The notes: generated from the sequence alone by a model not told the origin. 64,000 nt of DNA from Ottowia thiooxydans DSM 14619 (GCF_000422885.1 NZ_AUGX01000026.1:18095-82094), one strand, 5' to 3'; numbered from the stretch's first letter, positions 33,525-46,473 are shown. Numbers and translations: made by a program.

Positions 33525-35774
33525 ATGGCTCAGTCTTACGTCGCAACAGCAAAACAGAACCCTGGTCGGCAGGCGTGGCTGGTGGAGTTTCGGCACCCTC
33601 TACGCCTGGATGCGGCTGACAAGCCGGGCAAAAAGACCCGCAAGGGACTTGGAACCAGTGAAGGTGATCGCGCCCAGCTCCTGGTCGGGCAATTGAACCA
33701 ACTCCTTGCCACCGAGGCTCTCTGGTCGCTGGGTGCACGGGGCGAGGCAGAAAAGCTCTTTGACCCCGCTGTGGTGGAAATCTTCTACAGCGAAATTGAG
33801 CCTCGAACCTCCGACGCCCGTCCGTTGCGCGACAAGCTGCTGCCATTCCCGAAGCGCGAGGACGGGTACGCCAAGGTGGCCATGCTCGGCGTTCCAGGTG
33901 CGGGCAAGACAACCCTGGTGAGGCAGCTGATTGGAGCGCACCCCAAACGCGAAGCCTTCCCGTCGACCTCTATGAACCGGACCACAACGTTCCCGACAGA
34001 ACTGGTGCTCCACCCCGGTCCCTACCAAGCCGTGGTGACGTTCATGTCGGAGCATGAAACCCGCTTCGAAGTCGAAGAATGTGTGTCGGCGGCCATCGTG
34101 GATGCCGTCGACGGCGACATTGCCCTTGTCGCACGCACCTTCCTTGAGAAGAGCGACATGCGGTTCCGCCTCAAATACATGCTGGGCGATCTGGAGGTGG
34201 ATGCCCTGGAAGACGATCCGTATGCAGATTCGCCTGAAGACGACACGCCACCTGACGGCGAAGAGGCGCTATCCGTAGGCGCCGATGAGAGGCAACGCAA
34301 TGCCGCAACCGTTCGCGGCTACATCGATCGGTTGCTTGCGATTGCCGCCAAGTGCCGCGCAAACGTCGAAGCGGACTTGGGACCGCTCGCCGAAATGATC
34401 CCGGCGGACCGAGCCGCAGCGCTCGACCTCATCGAGGAACAGGCAGACACTGGAGAAGACTTCCTCGAACTGGTTTCAGCCATCCTCGACGAACTTCGCA
34501 GCAAGTTCGACGGTGTCACCGCGGCTGGCAAGTTTGACAAAACAACAACCGGCTGGCCGCGGGCCTGGTTGAGCACGGCCAAGCTAAACGGGCGCACTGA
34601 CTTCCTGGCTGGCCTACGCTTCTTCTCGGGCATCAGCGACCGCTCCTGGGGGAGGCTGCTGACGCCACTGGTCAACGGCATGCGCGTGCAAGGCCCGTTC
34701 AAGGCCGACTGGGCCACCGTTGAGCCTCGCTTGGTGTTGATAGACACAGAAGGACTTGGCCACAAGGCCAACTCGACCGCCGATCTGCCGGAGCAGACCG
34801 CAACGCTGCTGCATGAGGTTGACGTCATCCTTCTGGTCGACAGTGCCAAGAATGGCCTGACAAACTACGCTGCAGGCAAGGCCCTTGAGAGCGTCGCGAA
34901 CTCTGGCCTGACGCGCAAGCTCGCCATGGTGTTTACGCATATGGACATGGCATCCGCATCTGGGCTGAAAGGTCAGCGCCTCCATGACCAGGTCTTCTCC
35001 GGACTGCGCAACGTGGTGGACAACCAGCTCGCGAAGTCGATGACCCCAGAGTCCGCTCGCTTTCTGCTGGACCGCCTGCAGCAGCAGACCTACTACGTTG
35101 GTCGCATCGACCGTGCAGAGGCCAAAGGCGCGGAGCCCGAGCTCAATCGACTTCTGGACCATCTGATGGCAGAGCAGCCGCCTGTCATCAAGCCGGTGTC
35201 TGTTCCTGAGTACAACCACGCGTTCCTCCTCATGGCGGTACAAGAGGCCGCCCAGGACTTCCGACGCCAATGGCAAGGCATTCTGGGCATCGCCACCAAT
35301 TCCGACCACAAACCGCGGTCCTGGCAGACCATCAAGGCGCTCAGTCGGCGCTACGCCGAGAACTGGGGGGAGAACTTCGAGCTGCGGCCGACGGCCAACT
35401 TGCGAACAACGCTGGAGGCTGCCGTGTCGCGATTCCTCGAGAGCCCCATCGCGTGGTCGGGCGATCCGACCCCAGAACAAAAGCGGGACGCCATCGAACG
35501 GCTGAAGACCGCGGTGACGCGCCAGTTGCCCGACCTTGCACGCAAGCGTCTGCGCGAGCAGCCGCAGCCCGCCTGGCAAGAAGCTTGGGCGCCGCGCGGC
35601 GCGGGCAGTACCGTGACACGCCGCATCCGTATCGAAGGCATCTACCAGCGTCAAGTGCCCATTCCTGACGCCCGTGGGGACAAGTTGGTCCTTGAGTTCA
35701 TGAACGAGATGGAGGCCGCTGTGCAGCACGCCCTGGCCGAGTTCGAGGCAGAGGTGAAAGCAGAGCAGTCCTGA
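33525..35774 (+). CDS. Large P-loop GTPase-like protein, first gene of a GTPase-HNH pair
   Basis: From the ATG at 33525 (MAQSYVATAKQNPGRQAWLV) the protein is 749 residues. An N-terminal segment (WLVEFRHPLRLDAADKPGKKTRKGLGTSEGDRAQLLVGQLNQLL, about 17-65) resembles small DNA-binding domains fused to such ATPases. The nucleotide-binding core has G1 GVPGAGKT (about 122-129), G3 DTEG (about 407) and G4-like THMD (about 471), so a GTPase of the dynamin/AIG1-like broad class is likely. An acidic insert lies near 222-250, and the rest is mostly helical. It is followed after 28 bases by an HNH nuclease gene. I do not recognise the family; antiviral defence is inferred from its place in the island. Confidence 0.75.
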   Translation: MAQSYVATAKQNPGRQAWLVEFRHPLRLDAADKPGKKTRKGLGTSEGDRAQLLVGQLNQLLATEALWSLGARGEAEKLFDPAVVEIFYSEIEPRTSDARPLRDKLLPFPKREDGYAKVAMLGVPGAGKTTLVRQLIGAHPKREAFPSTSMNRTTTFPTELVLHPGPYQAVVTFMSEHETRFEVEECVSAAIVDAVDGDIALVARTFLEKSDMRFRLKYMLGDLEVDALEDDPYADSPEDDTPPDGEEALSVGADERQRNAATVRGYIDRLLAIAAKCRANVEADLGPLAEMIPADRAAALDLIEEQADTGEDFLELVSAILDELRSKFDGVTAAGKFDKTTTGWPRAWLSTAKLNGRTDFLAGLRFFSGISDRSWGRLLTPLVNGMRVQGPFKADWATVEPRLVLIDTEGLGHKANSTADLPEQTATLLHEVDVILLVDSAKNGLTNYAAGKALESVANSGLTRKLAMVFTHMDMASASGLKGQRLHDQVFSGLRNVVDNQLAKSMTPESARFLLDRLQQQTYYVGRIDRAEAKGAEPELNRLLDHLMAEQPPVIKPVSVPEYNHAFLLMAVQEAAQDFRRQWQGILGIATNSDHKPRSWQTIKALSRRYAENWGENFELRPTANLRTTLEAAVSRFLESPIAWSGDPTPEQKRDAIERLKTAVTRQLPDLARKRLREQPQPAWQEAWAPRGAGSTVTRRIRIEGIYQRQVPIPDARGDKLVLEFMNEMEAAVQHALAEFEAEVKAEQS

Positions 35775-35802
35775 GAATACCCAGCCATTCGCGGGGGGCA
35801 CC

Positions 35803-36996
35803 ATGGCGACCAAACCGATTACCCAGTTTTTTCTGAACCTCAAGCTCCCCTTGAGGAATGCCCGCTGGTCCTGGGGCGCGCAGAACGAGAACACGATCCT
35901 GCTACGAACCTGGGCGGACGAGTTCTCGTCGCAGGGCAAGCGCGTTGTGGTGCTGCGCGAACCTGTCGGCTATCAGGAGCGCGAGTCCTACGGCTTGGAC
36001 GAACGCATCCGGCATCTGCGCACTTTGTGGGCGGGCGGTGTCGCCGGCTACAGCGTCATTGCAACGGCCAAGGCCACGGATGTGGCCAAGCGGGAAATCA
36101 AGGAATACCGCGACGACAAAGTCTTCGTGATCGACCAACTAGAAGCTCGAGCTGACGGTGCCATCGTGGCTGTCCTCGGAGGTATGGTGCCAGCTGATGA
36201 CCTCGCTACCCACCAGGCTCAGCATGTCACTGCGCCGGCGGAAGGCCCCTTTCCGGTGGATGTGTTCGCGACGGGCATGTCGACGGACAGCTACAAGGCG
36301 AAACTGCCGGCGATGCGCGACTGGCTGATCGAGGTGGCGCGCCGGGAGAGCTACGTCACCTATGCCGAGGTCATGGACCGCTTCGGGCTCATCTTCTTTG
36401 TGCTCCGAACGGCGATGGGCAAGCTTGGCCATCAGTCGGCCGACAACGGCGAGCCCATCCTGACTGCGCTGATCGTTGACAAGGAGACTCATCGTTGTTC
36501 CGACGGGTTCGCGGAGGAGTTCGGGATCGTCGATGACCAGGCCGAGCGTCGCAGGTTGTACTCGTACTGGGCCCTGCCCAAGGGCCGAACGGAGGACATC
36601 GCAGAGCCGGCATCCGCTCCGCCCGTCGCCGATCCCGATTCGCTGGAAGAGCGGGCAAAACGCTTTGAGCAGGTAGAAGTGCGTACCCAGCAGGGTGCGT
36701 TCCGCAAGGCGGTTTTCCTGGCCTGTGGAGGGCGTTGCATCGTCAGCGGCTGCAGTATCCTCGAGGCGCTAGAAGCTGCTCACCTTGAGGGGCGCAATTG
36801 GCGAGACGGGCACAACGCGGCGTCCGACGGCATCCTGCTGCGCCGAGACCTTCATGCCCTGTACGACACGGGGCTGCTCTCGTTCGCAGAGGACATGCTT
36901 GTGCGGCTGAGCCCGGCCGTTCGCGAACACTACGGCGTCTTCGAAGGCGTTCATGTTGCGACCACGCTCCATCCAGGCAACCAGAAGACGCCATGA
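35803..36996 (+). CDS. HNH endonuclease, partner of the upstream GTPase
   Basis: The 397-residue protein has a C-terminal HNH nuclease domain (about 300-370): FRKAVFLACGGRCIVSGCSILEALEAAHLEGRN, then DGILLRRDLHALYDTGLLSF. It carries the paired cysteines, the AAH and the LRRDLHxLYD pattern of restriction-type HNH enzymes. The N-terminal half begins FLNLKLPLRNARWSWGAQNENTILLRTWADEF and is of a kind often fused to HNH domains; its job may be sensing or DNA binding. It begins 28 bases after the GTPase stop and is presumably cotranscribed, suggesting that nucleotide hydrolysis gates the nuclease. Its cleavage target is unknown. It is convergent with the large protein at 37035-40787. Confidence 0.85.
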   Translation: MATKPITQFFLNLKLPLRNARWSWGAQNENTILLRTWADEFSSQGKRVVVLREPVGYQERESYGLDERIRHLRTLWAGGVAGYSVIATAKATDVAKREIKEYRDDKVFVIDQLEARADGAIVAVLGGMVPADDLATHQAQHVTAPAEGPFPVDVFATGMSTDSYKAKLPAMRDWLIEVARRESYVTYAEVMDRFGLIFFVLRTAMGKLGHQSADNGEPILTALIVDKETHRCSDGFAEEFGIVDDQAERRRLYSYWALPKGRTEDIAEPASAPPVADPDSLEERAKRFEQVEVRTQQGAFRKAVFLACGGRCIVSGCSILEALEAAHLEGRNWRDGHNAASDGILLRRDLHALYDTGLLSFAEDMLVRLSPAVREHYGVFEGVHVATTLHPGNQKTP

Positions 36997-37034
36997 TCCT
37001 ATCTACCGGCTCGATACGGATCGACTCAAGAGCG

Positions 37035-40000
37035 TCACCAGCGCAGAGCATCCTCGTTGGCCTCCACATCGGCTCGCTCGGCGTATTTCGTCCAGTTTTC
37101 CGAAATCCGCCTGAGCATTGCCGCTGTTCGGGGGGCCGTCGGCATGGCCTCTGCCCACCTGAGTGATTCGGCTGCGAGGTCTCTCTCTTGCGCGCCACCT
37201 TCTCCGATGGACTTGGAATAGATGCCACGCATGTTCACGCGGGCCACTGCTACACCTCTTTCCAAGGCGTCCGACGCAAGCTTTTCAATCGCACGCCTCA
37301 CGGCTTCATTGGGCCAAACACCGTCAGTAGTGCTCGCTGGGGCACGGGCAAACAAGTGGCCAATGCGCTGTTCAGCCATAGTCAAACGGTCTGCTTTCTT
37401 GCTGAGATCACGCACCTCGAAGCACCACTCGAGCAGCGTCACCTCGTCAATTTCATTTGCAGTTTGGCCAGGCAGCGTTCGAATTCCTTCAAGAAGCTCA
37501 TAGGCGGCGACTGCTTGCCGCGTAGCACCTTCCTCTGGTGGTTGGGCGTCGCCATGTTCAGGCTTGAAAACGGCAGACACAACTTCGACGAAGAAACTGG
37601 CTTTCTCGACCATCATGCGATGAAGCACGAGCGGCTTTTTGCGCGCCCGGAAGACCGGGAGATAGGCGAACTCGAGCTGCGCGATGTCGTCCGGTGGCAC
37701 GTCACCACGCGTCCTAAGCTCATCGAACGCTCGCTCAATGATGTAGCGAGTCACGGTCCCGGTTGAGCCATGCTTTGAGTTGATTTCCGGTATTGCATCG
37801 CTAAGCAACTCCATTAGTAGCTTCGTCGGGATGTCCTTGAGTCGACGGCTAGCGGTATCCAACGAGGCCAGAAAGCGGCCTCGGCTCGCGTAGTTTTCAA
37901 TGGCTTGTAGCAGCTCTTCAGTAGGACCTTCGACGAAGAACGAATGCTTGGTCCGCCAATACGCATCCTCAATCTCTTCGCCGAATGTGCGAATGTAGGA
38001 CCAAGTGTGAGCACTTTCCGGAAGGCTCATCAGCAGTCTAGCGTTGCGAACCGGTCCAAGATGAAGCGCAAGCAGCCCTATGCGGACGCCAGCCTCCCCT
38101 TCAACACCGAAGCGATGCACGCATTCGGACAGAACAACCGTGCCAAACGAGTCGAGCGCTTCCCCGGCTTGCAGCGCCAAGTGCAGCAGCTTCAACAACT
38201 CTTCTTGGAGTAACTGCAGAGACTTTAGCGCGTACGCGACGTGCTGGGGTAGCTTCACTTTCCCCGCGAGCTCGACCAGACCCGTGATGCCAGCAGACGC
38301 ATACACGTTCGCAATAGCAGAAGCGCGTGCCGCATCAATCCCATCGGTCGGGTCGTCGGCGGTGTCATCCTGGCCGGGCACGTCCGGCATCCAGTCGTCA
38401 AACAGCCAGGAGGCACGCAGCACAGGGTCCTTGGGCTCATGTGCCGCCACAAGGGCCGAGAGTTGGGCCAGCGGCTTGTCCCGAAGCGCCCAGTCTGTAG
38501 ACGCGAAGGTCTTATGCCGGTTCACTTCTTTGCGCAACTGATCCCATATCTGGAATCTGCTCTCGCGCGACGCCTCCATCTCCAGGCGCAGAGCCTCAGC
38601 GACCTCATGGAAGGCTGGTTCCGGGAAGTGATGCAGGGCGTCGATGATCGTGCCCCACCGGTGCGGATCGTGATCGACCCGGGCCAGCGCTAGCCTGATG
38701 ACGGCGGTTTGGCTTTCCCAAACCAGCCCGTAGGTCAGGACTTCCAGCTCGCCGCCGCCATACTCCCGAAACTTTGGCTTCTGTGTTGCGCTGGATGAGT
38801 CATGCGCCGTGGGAAGCAGCTTTGTGACTAACTCCCACGCAACTTCGGGGACGGCCTCTACCAGGTACGTGAGAACCCCGGTTCGCTGCGCCGCATTCGC
38901 CGAGGTGTTTGGCGACCACGACAGGAATATGGCCCGCAGACTGTTGATGGGTCGATTGCTGTCTGAGCCACCAGGGTCAATAGCAGCAAGCCGAGCCAGA
39001 CACATTGATGCCCGGAGGAGGAGGCTCGGGTCCCACGCAACGACCTCGAGCGCCCACAGTACACCGTAGTGGTACGCGCGCGAATTGACCAGTCCATCGA
39101 ACTCTTCGAAGATAGGTTTGATGCCCGAGGCGTCGCCCTCGAGCAGTTGCTCGAGGGCTTCAAGGAAAGGGACGGGGGCAGCCTCCGCCAGGAAAGCCAA
39201 CTGGTCCTGCAGCGATGCCAGTAGCCGATAGTCTTGGGATAGGCCCGGAAGCCCGCGCACAATGCCATTGACGAAAACGGCTGGTGTGCTGCCGGTGACT
39301 GTGAAATCAGCCTGCTCATGCAGCACGGCCATATGCAGCAAGGTCGTCATAAGGCCGTCCCTTAGCCAACTGCTGTGGGACTCCTCGCGTTCGGAAGCCG
39401 GCTTGAATACTTCATGTGCCTTCGGCGGGTCACTCACCTTAGAGAAGACGGCGGTTGCTGCAGCCGCGAACCGTTCCAGATGCTTCGGGCCAAGCAGATG
39501 GGCAAGATGAACAAAAGCATCGACGGACGCGCGCATCGACCATACGTCACCGGCACGATCCACCGGCGGGTCCTGAAGTCTTGCTAACTTGCGTAGGGGG
39601 CGTTCAAGGCTCTCGTACTCGTCGGCCGGTGCCAAGGCGCACAGCACATCGGTGTCGGGCTTGGTTGATGCGTGCCACGCGCCAGCGAGCAAAGCAGGCA
39701 TAAGCATTTCACCACTTTCGAGCCACTCCGGCTTGGCGGCCGTGCCACTGGGCAGTAGCCGCGCCAGGACGGCCAGACTACGGCCGCATCGCCGCGCCAG
39801 GTCATAGCCCACGCTCTGCTCGAAGCCCATGGCGACGAATGCGTCGGCCAAATCGGACGACTGTGGCCGATTGAGCAACACATGATTGGATCGCTTCTCA
39901 TCGGCCCCAGCACTCACGACGGTCGGGCCATGCTGAGCAAGCAGTCCAGCCAAGCTGCGTCCCTGGCTGCGCGGGAGGAATACAAGACCTTTACGGCCTG

Positions 40001-40787
40001 CAAGCTGGCGGGCCGCCTCTTCGGAGTCGATGACCAGCGCTTTCGACTCGAGGTACGACCGTACCGTCGGGTCCGCGCTGCGAATGGCGGCTACGGCAAA
40101 CGCAACCACTTCGTCTGGCGAGTCGGCGGCGTAGAGGAGTCTGCTGACACCATCGTTCAGTTGCTGCACCAGGATCTTGGCCTGAGCCTCGCGGCCGGCA
40201 AGCAGGACCTTCTCGACCAATTGCGGCTCGAACCGCGTGGAGAACTCATCCCAGAACTCGTCGGTGCTGCGCAACCCGGCGATGGGAAGCTTCTTAAGGT
40301 CGTTCTTGGCGAAGCGAGCCGCAACCGCGGGACAGTCCGCAAGCCAGTCTTCAAGGATGGAGCCGTCGATGTACTGGACGTCCTTCCACTCCTTGAGGTC
40401 GCACTTCTCCTTGATCCAGTCCGTCAGCTTGACGCTGGGGTTGTCCCAGGTCCGAGGAGTCACGAACACAAACGTGGTGTCCATGCGCGTGGCTAGGTCG
40501 ACCTCCTTCGTCCTCTTCTCGTAGTCTTTGGTCGCCTTCGCGGCACTGGCTTCAGTGACGCCGAACTCCCACACCGACGCGCCGTCCGGGACATATACGG
40601 AGTCGCTGTCGGCGTCAAGTACCCCGTCAAACCCGCGTATCTGACCCTTGTCGCCGCGCGGGAACCGGAAGCTGGAGATGCTGGTCAACGAGGCACGGAT
40701 AAGGTCACCCACTAGCCCCGGGAATTCGACCCGGGCTGGAATGGTGTCAGCCCACTGTTCAAGGTCGAGTGCAGAAATCCACTTCAT
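37035..40787 (-). CDS. 1250-residue defence-island protein with PD-(D/E)XK-like N-terminus
   Basis: The first 165 residues contain GFDGVLDAD (D54), SVWEFGV (E74) and AAKATKDYEKRT (K84), then FVFVTPRTW. This is a recurring nuclease-like module at the start of large defence proteins, with D, E and K in PD-(D/E)XK order. A following region (VLLAGREAQAKILVQQL, then LLYAADSPDEVVAFAVAAI) resembles a degenerate STAND-type NTPase without a Walker A motif. The remaining 800 residues are helical, as in repeat-based sensors. The start ATG at 40787 follows AGGAGG with ideal spacing. It lies downstream of gyrB on the same strand, convergent with the GTPase-HNH pair. I do not recognise a named system; an abortive nuclease-type defence role is inference. 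Confidence 0.75.
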   Translation of the reverse strand: MKWISALDLEQWADTIPARVEFPGLVGDLIRASLTSISSFRFPRGDKGQIRGFDGVLDADSDSVYVPDGASVWEFGVTEASAAKATKDYEKRTKEVDLATRMDTTFVFVTPRTWDNPSVKLTDWIKEKCDLKEWKDVQYIDGSILEDWLADCPAVAARFAKNDLKKLPIAGLRSTDEFWDEFSTRFEPQLVEKVLLAGREAQAKILVQQLNDGVSRLLYAADSPDEVVAFAVAAIRSADPTVRSYLESKALVIDSEEAARQLAGRKGLVFLPRSQGRSLAGLLAQHGPTVVSAGADEKRSNHVLLNRPQSSDLADAFVAMGFEQSVGYDLARRCGRSLAVLARLLPSGTAAKPEWLESGEMLMPALLAGAWHASTKPDTDVLCALAPADEYESLERPLRKLARLQDPPVDRAGDVWSMRASVDAFVHLAHLLGPKHLERFAAAATAVFSKVSDPPKAHEVFKPASEREESHSSWLRDGLMTTLLHMAVLHEQADFTVTGSTPAVFVNGIVRGLPGLSQDYRLLASLQDQLAFLAEAAPVPFLEALEQLLEGDASGIKPIFEEFDGLVNSRAYHYGVLWALEVVAWDPSLLLRASMCLARLAAIDPGGSDSNRPINSLRAIFLSWSPNTSANAAQRTGVLTYLVEAVPEVAWELVTKLLPTAHDSSSATQKPKFREYGGGELEVLTYGLVWESQTAVIRLALARVDHDPHRWGTIIDALHHFPEPAFHEVAEALRLEMEASRESRFQIWDQLRKEVNRHKTFASTDWALRDKPLAQLSALVAAHEPKDPVLRASWLFDDWMPDVPGQDDTADDPTDGIDAARASAIANVYASAGITGLVELAGKVKLPQHVAYALKSLQLLQEELLKLLHLALQAGEALDSFGTVVLSECVHRFGVEGEAGVRIGLLALHLGPVRNARLLMSLPESAHTWSYIRTFGEEIEDAYWRTKHSFFVEGPTEELLQAIENYASRGRFLASLDTASRRLKDIPTKLLMELLSDAIPEINSKHGSTGTVTRYIIERAFDELRTRGDVPPDDIAQLEFAYLPVFRARKKPLVLHRMMVEKASFFVEVVSAVFKPEHGDAQPPEEGATRQAVAAYELLEGIRTLPGQTANEIDEVTLLEWCFEVRDLSKKADRLTMAEQRIGHLFARAPASTTDGVWPNEAVRRAIEKLASDALERGVAVARVNMRGIYSKSIGEGGAQERDLAAESLRWAEAMPTAPRTAAMLRRISENWTKYAERADVEANEDALRW

Positions 40788-40997
40788 CTGGACAGCCTCC
40801 TACGGTTTCTTTTTGTTGGCAGGGCAGCGTGTTGAGCTAGAGGCACTCGGTGCAGCGATCCGCTACGACGTTGTGGCGCCCTGCGACCGACCAGAAGGAG
40901 AGCTCGCTGCCGATTGAGAGCATGAAGGGTGCGCGCACTGATGGTTGAGTTTAGGCAACACAACCGCCCCGTCACTCCCGTCATCAAGGATCAGTAG

Positions 40998-41021
40998 CTA
41001 TTGAGTAGTAAAGCTCAATAG
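40998..41021. terminator. Hairpin downstream of gyrB
   Basis: CTATTGAG (40998-41005) pairs perfectly with CTCAATAG (41014-41021) around TAGTAAAG. On the plus strand it is followed by TTTT. It lies 32 bases past the gyrB stop, so it may end gyrB transcription on the minus strand, although the T run there is absent. Confidence 0.45.
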
Positions 41022-41052
41022 TTTTCGCGTCTTATGCCTCGCTCTACAATCA

Positions 41053-43704
<2,652 letters not shown>

Positions 43705-43721
43705 CTAGGAAAGTAGCGATG

Positions 43722-44849
43722 TCAAATGCGCATGGGCATGACGACGTACTTGAAGTGAGCGTCGTCAGGCAGGGTTAGCAGCGCTGAGCTGTTTGAATCC
43801 TGCAGCTCCAGCGTCACCATTTCTTGGTTCATATTGGCCAGGGCATCGATCAGGTAGGTCACGTTGAACCCGATTTCGATTTGATCGCCACCGTAGTCGA
43901 TGTCGAGTTCGTCCATGGCCTCTTCTTGCTCGGCGTTGTTGGCCGCCACGCGCAAGACGCCGGGTTCAATGTTCAGGCGAACACCTTTAAATTTGTCGCT
44001 GGTCAGGATGGCGGTGCGCTGCAGGCTGGCCAGCAGCGGCGCGCGTCCCAAGGTCACCGTGTTTTTGTGGTTTTTGGGGATGACGCGGTTGTAATCCGGG
44101 AATTTGCCTTCCACCAGCTTGGTGACGAACTCCATGCCACCAAAGCTGAACTTCGCCTGGTTGCTGGCAAAGCGCATCTCGATCATTGGGGCCTGGGCAT
44201 CATCTGGAACGTTGGCGTCAGACAGCAGGCGCTGCAGTTCCACCACGGTTTTGCGGGGCAAGATCACTTCCTGCTTGGGCACTTCAGTTTCCAGCGTGGC
44301 GCTGGCGAATGCCAGGCGGTGGCCGTCAGTGGCTACCAGGCTGAGTGATTTGCCTTCGGCGACAAACAGAATGCCGTTCAAGTAATACCGGATGTCGTGC
44401 ACCGCCATGGCAAAGGCCACTTGATGGAGCAAGCCCTTGAGCGTTTTCTGGGGAACGCTGAACTCGGGGCCGAAAGTGGGGGCTTCCTGCACCAGGGGGA
44501 AATCTTCCGCAGGCAGGGTTTGCAGAGTGAACTTGCTCTTGCCGCCTTTGAGAATGACCTTGGACTGGTTGGATTCCAGGCTCACAGCCTGATCGGCAGG
44601 CATGGTGCGCAGGATGTCAATCAGCTTGCGCGCGCCCACGGTGGTGGTGAAGCTGCCTTCATCTCCGCCCAGTTCCGCTGTGGTGCGGATCTGGATTTCA
44701 AGGTCGCTGGTGGTCAGTTGTAACTGCCCACCTTGCTTGCGGATCAGCACATTAGCCAGCACGGGCAGTGTGTGGCGCCGCTCCACAATGCCCGAGACCG
44801 ACTGAAGCACGGCCAAAAGTTTGTCTTGGGTGGTCTTCAGAACGATCAT
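43722..44849 (-). CDS. dnaN: DNA polymerase III sliding clamp (beta subunit)
   Basis: The 375-residue protein has the three-domain clamp pattern, from MIVLKTTQDKLLAVLQSVSGIVERRHTLPVLANVLI through FPLVQEAPTF, DIRYYLNGILF, TDGHRLA and FPDYNRVIP to ALLTLPDDAHFKYVVMPMRI, whose VMPMRI terminus is diagnostic. Two rings of DnaN encircle DNA and tether the replicative polymerase. It lies between dnaA and gyrB, co-oriented with both. The first ATG fits the family length. Confidence 0.98.
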   Translation of the reverse strand: MIVLKTTQDKLLAVLQSVSGIVERRHTLPVLANVLIRKQGGQLQLTTSDLEIQIRTTAELGGDEGSFTTTVGARKLIDILRTMPADQAVSLESNQSKVILKGGKSKFTLQTLPAEDFPLVQEAPTFGPEFSVPQKTLKGLLHQVAFAMAVHDIRYYLNGILFVAEGKSLSLVATDGHRLAFASATLETEVPKQEVILPRKTVVELQRLLSDANVPDDAQAPMIEMRFASNQAKFSFGGMEFVTKLVEGKFPDYNRVIPKNHKNTVTLGRAPLLASLQRTAILTSDKFKGVRLNIEPGVLRVAANNAEQEEAMDELDIDYGGDQIEIGFNVTYLIDALANMNQEMVTLELQDSNSSALLTLPDDAHFKYVVMPMRI

Positions 44850-45005
44850 GTCTTCCTCGGTATTAGCACGTATTGGCGATGTATTGTTGGAGCTCGGCGG
44901 TTTGTCTTACAAATGGGGGCGCCGAACTTAAAGGCAACTCGTATTGTCGCCGGTTTTGACCCGCATTTTGATCAGCGGATTGCTGCTTATACCAGGGTTA
45001 CGATT

Positions 45006-46448
45006 TCACCCTTTGAGTGTCTGTTCCAGAACGTGCAATTGCTGGTTGAGTTCAGTGAGCTGCTGGCGCTCGCCGCCGATTTTTCGGACGGCGTGCAATA
45101 CGGTGGTGTGGTCTCTGCCGCCAAAAAGCTCGCCAATTTCAGGCAAGCTCTTTTGAGTGAGCTCCTTGGCCAGGTACATGGCAATCTGGCGTGGCCGCGC
45201 AATGGAGGCCGGGCGCTTCTTGCTGTACATGTCGGCCACTTTGATCTTGTAATAGTCAGCCACCGTTTTCTGAATGTTTTCTACGCTGATCTGCCTGTTT
45301 TGAATAGACAGCAGGTCTCGCAAGGCTTCCCGAGCCAGCTGGATTGAGATTTCCTTCTGGTTAAAGCGTGAGTAAGCCAGGATCTTGCGCAGCGCGCCTT
45401 CAAGCTCGCGCACGTTGGAACGAACGTTCTTTGCAACGAAAAACGCCACCTCCTCAGGCATTTCCGTGCCTTCAGCCACCGCTTTGTTGATCAGAATGGC
45501 CACGCGCATTTCCAGCTCCGGCGGCTCCAGGGCCACCGTCAAACCGGAATCAAAGCGCGAAACCAGACGTTCATGGATGTCCGCCAACCCCTTGGGATAG
45601 GTGTCGCTGGTCATCACGATGTGGCTCTTTTTGGCCAGCAGGGCTTCAAAGGCGTTGAAGAATTCTTCCTGGGTGCGGTCTTTGTTGGCAAAGAACTGCA
45701 CATCATCGATCAGCAGAAGATCCAGGGAGTGATAGCGCTCTTTGAATTCATCAAAAGTCTTACGCTGATAAGACTTGACCACATCCGAGACGAATTGCTC
45801 CGCATGGATGTAGAGAACTTTGGCGTCTGGCTGGCCCTCTAGAAGTTTGTTGCCCACCGCGTGCATCAGGTGGGTCTTGCCAAGGCCAACGCCGCCGTAT
45901 ATGAAAAGCGGGTTGTACAGGCGCCCAGGAGAGCCAGACACATGCAGTGCGGCGGCGCGCGCCATACGGTTGGCGGAGCCTTCTACCAGGGTGTCGAAGG
46001 TGAGAGCCGAATTGAGCCGGTTGCGGGCGTTTCCCCGCGCTGCTTCTTGTTCGGCCGCTGCCAATTGCGCTGCCGACTGCGCTTCCGATAGGGCTGCGGG
46101 GTGACTGGAGGGGCGCTCCGTGGCGCGGTCAATCGCAGGTTTGACGGGCTGTGCGCGCTGAGCGAGCGCTAACTCCACTTGAATGGGTTGGCCATGCAAC
46201 TGCTCAAGCAAGGTGGCTATGCGGCCAGCGTACTGCGCGCGTATCCAATCGAGTTTGAAGCGATTGGCAACGAAGATGGTGAGACGTGAAAAATCAGGCT
46301 CAACCTGAACTGCCAAGGGCTTGATCCAGGTGTTGAACTGCTGCTCTGGCAACTCCTGAGCCAGGACATCCAGGCAGGCAGGCCAAAGGGCAGAAGCTGC
46401 ATCCGGCGGCAGCTCAGGGGCTGCGCCGGCGGCAAAGGGCTCGTACAT
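45006..46448 (-). CDS. dnaA: Chromosomal replication initiator DnaA
   Basis: The 480-residue protein has an N-terminal domain I ([26 protein letters not shown]), a variable linker (about 95-155), and the AAA+ domain with [19 protein letters not shown] (Walker A) and [20 protein letters not shown] (Walker B). The DNA-binding domain IV follows with [45 protein letters not shown], the DnaA signature. It opens the origin at DnaA boxes. Box-like sequences in its own upstream region suggest autoregulation. The gene is divergent from the nucleotidyltransferase-like gene at 46848. Confidence 0.98.
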   Translation of the reverse strand: MYEPFAAGAAPELPPDAASALWPACLDVLAQELPEQQFNTWIKPLAVQVEPDFSRLTIFVANRFKLDWIRAQYAGRIATLLEQLHGQPIQVELALAQRAQPVKPAIDRATERPSSHPAALSEAQSAAQLAAAEQEAARGNARNRLNSALTFDTLVEGSANRMARAAALHVSGSPGRLYNPLFIYGGVGLGKTHLMHAVGNKLLEGQPDAKVLYIHAEQFVSDVVKSYQRKTFDEFKERYHSLDLLLIDDVQFFANKDRTQEEFFNAFEALLAKKSHIVMTSDTYPKGLADIHERLVSRFDSGLTVALEPPELEMRVAILINKAVAEGTEMPEEVAFFVAKNVRSNVRELEGALRKILAYSRFNQKEISIQLAREALRDLLSIQNRQISVENIQKTVADYYKIKVADMYSKKRPASIARPRQIAMYLAKELTQKSLPEIGELFGGRDHTTVLHAVRKIGGERQQLTELNQQLHVLEQTLKG

Positions 46449-46464
46449 GAAAGAGAGATCCGGT

Positions 46465-46473
46465 TGTGGACAA
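46465..46473 (-). promoter_or_regulatory. DnaA box-like site
   Basis: On the minus strand the sequence is TTGTCCACA, one base from the TTATCCACA consensus. It is 17 bases before the dnaA ATG, a position suited to autorepression. Confidence 0.6.

Noticed and set aside
34614..35939. A 441-codon minus-strand frame opposite the GTPase gene
   Set aside because: The GTPase motifs are on the plus strand; the antisense frame has no recognisable domain and a composition typical of shadows.
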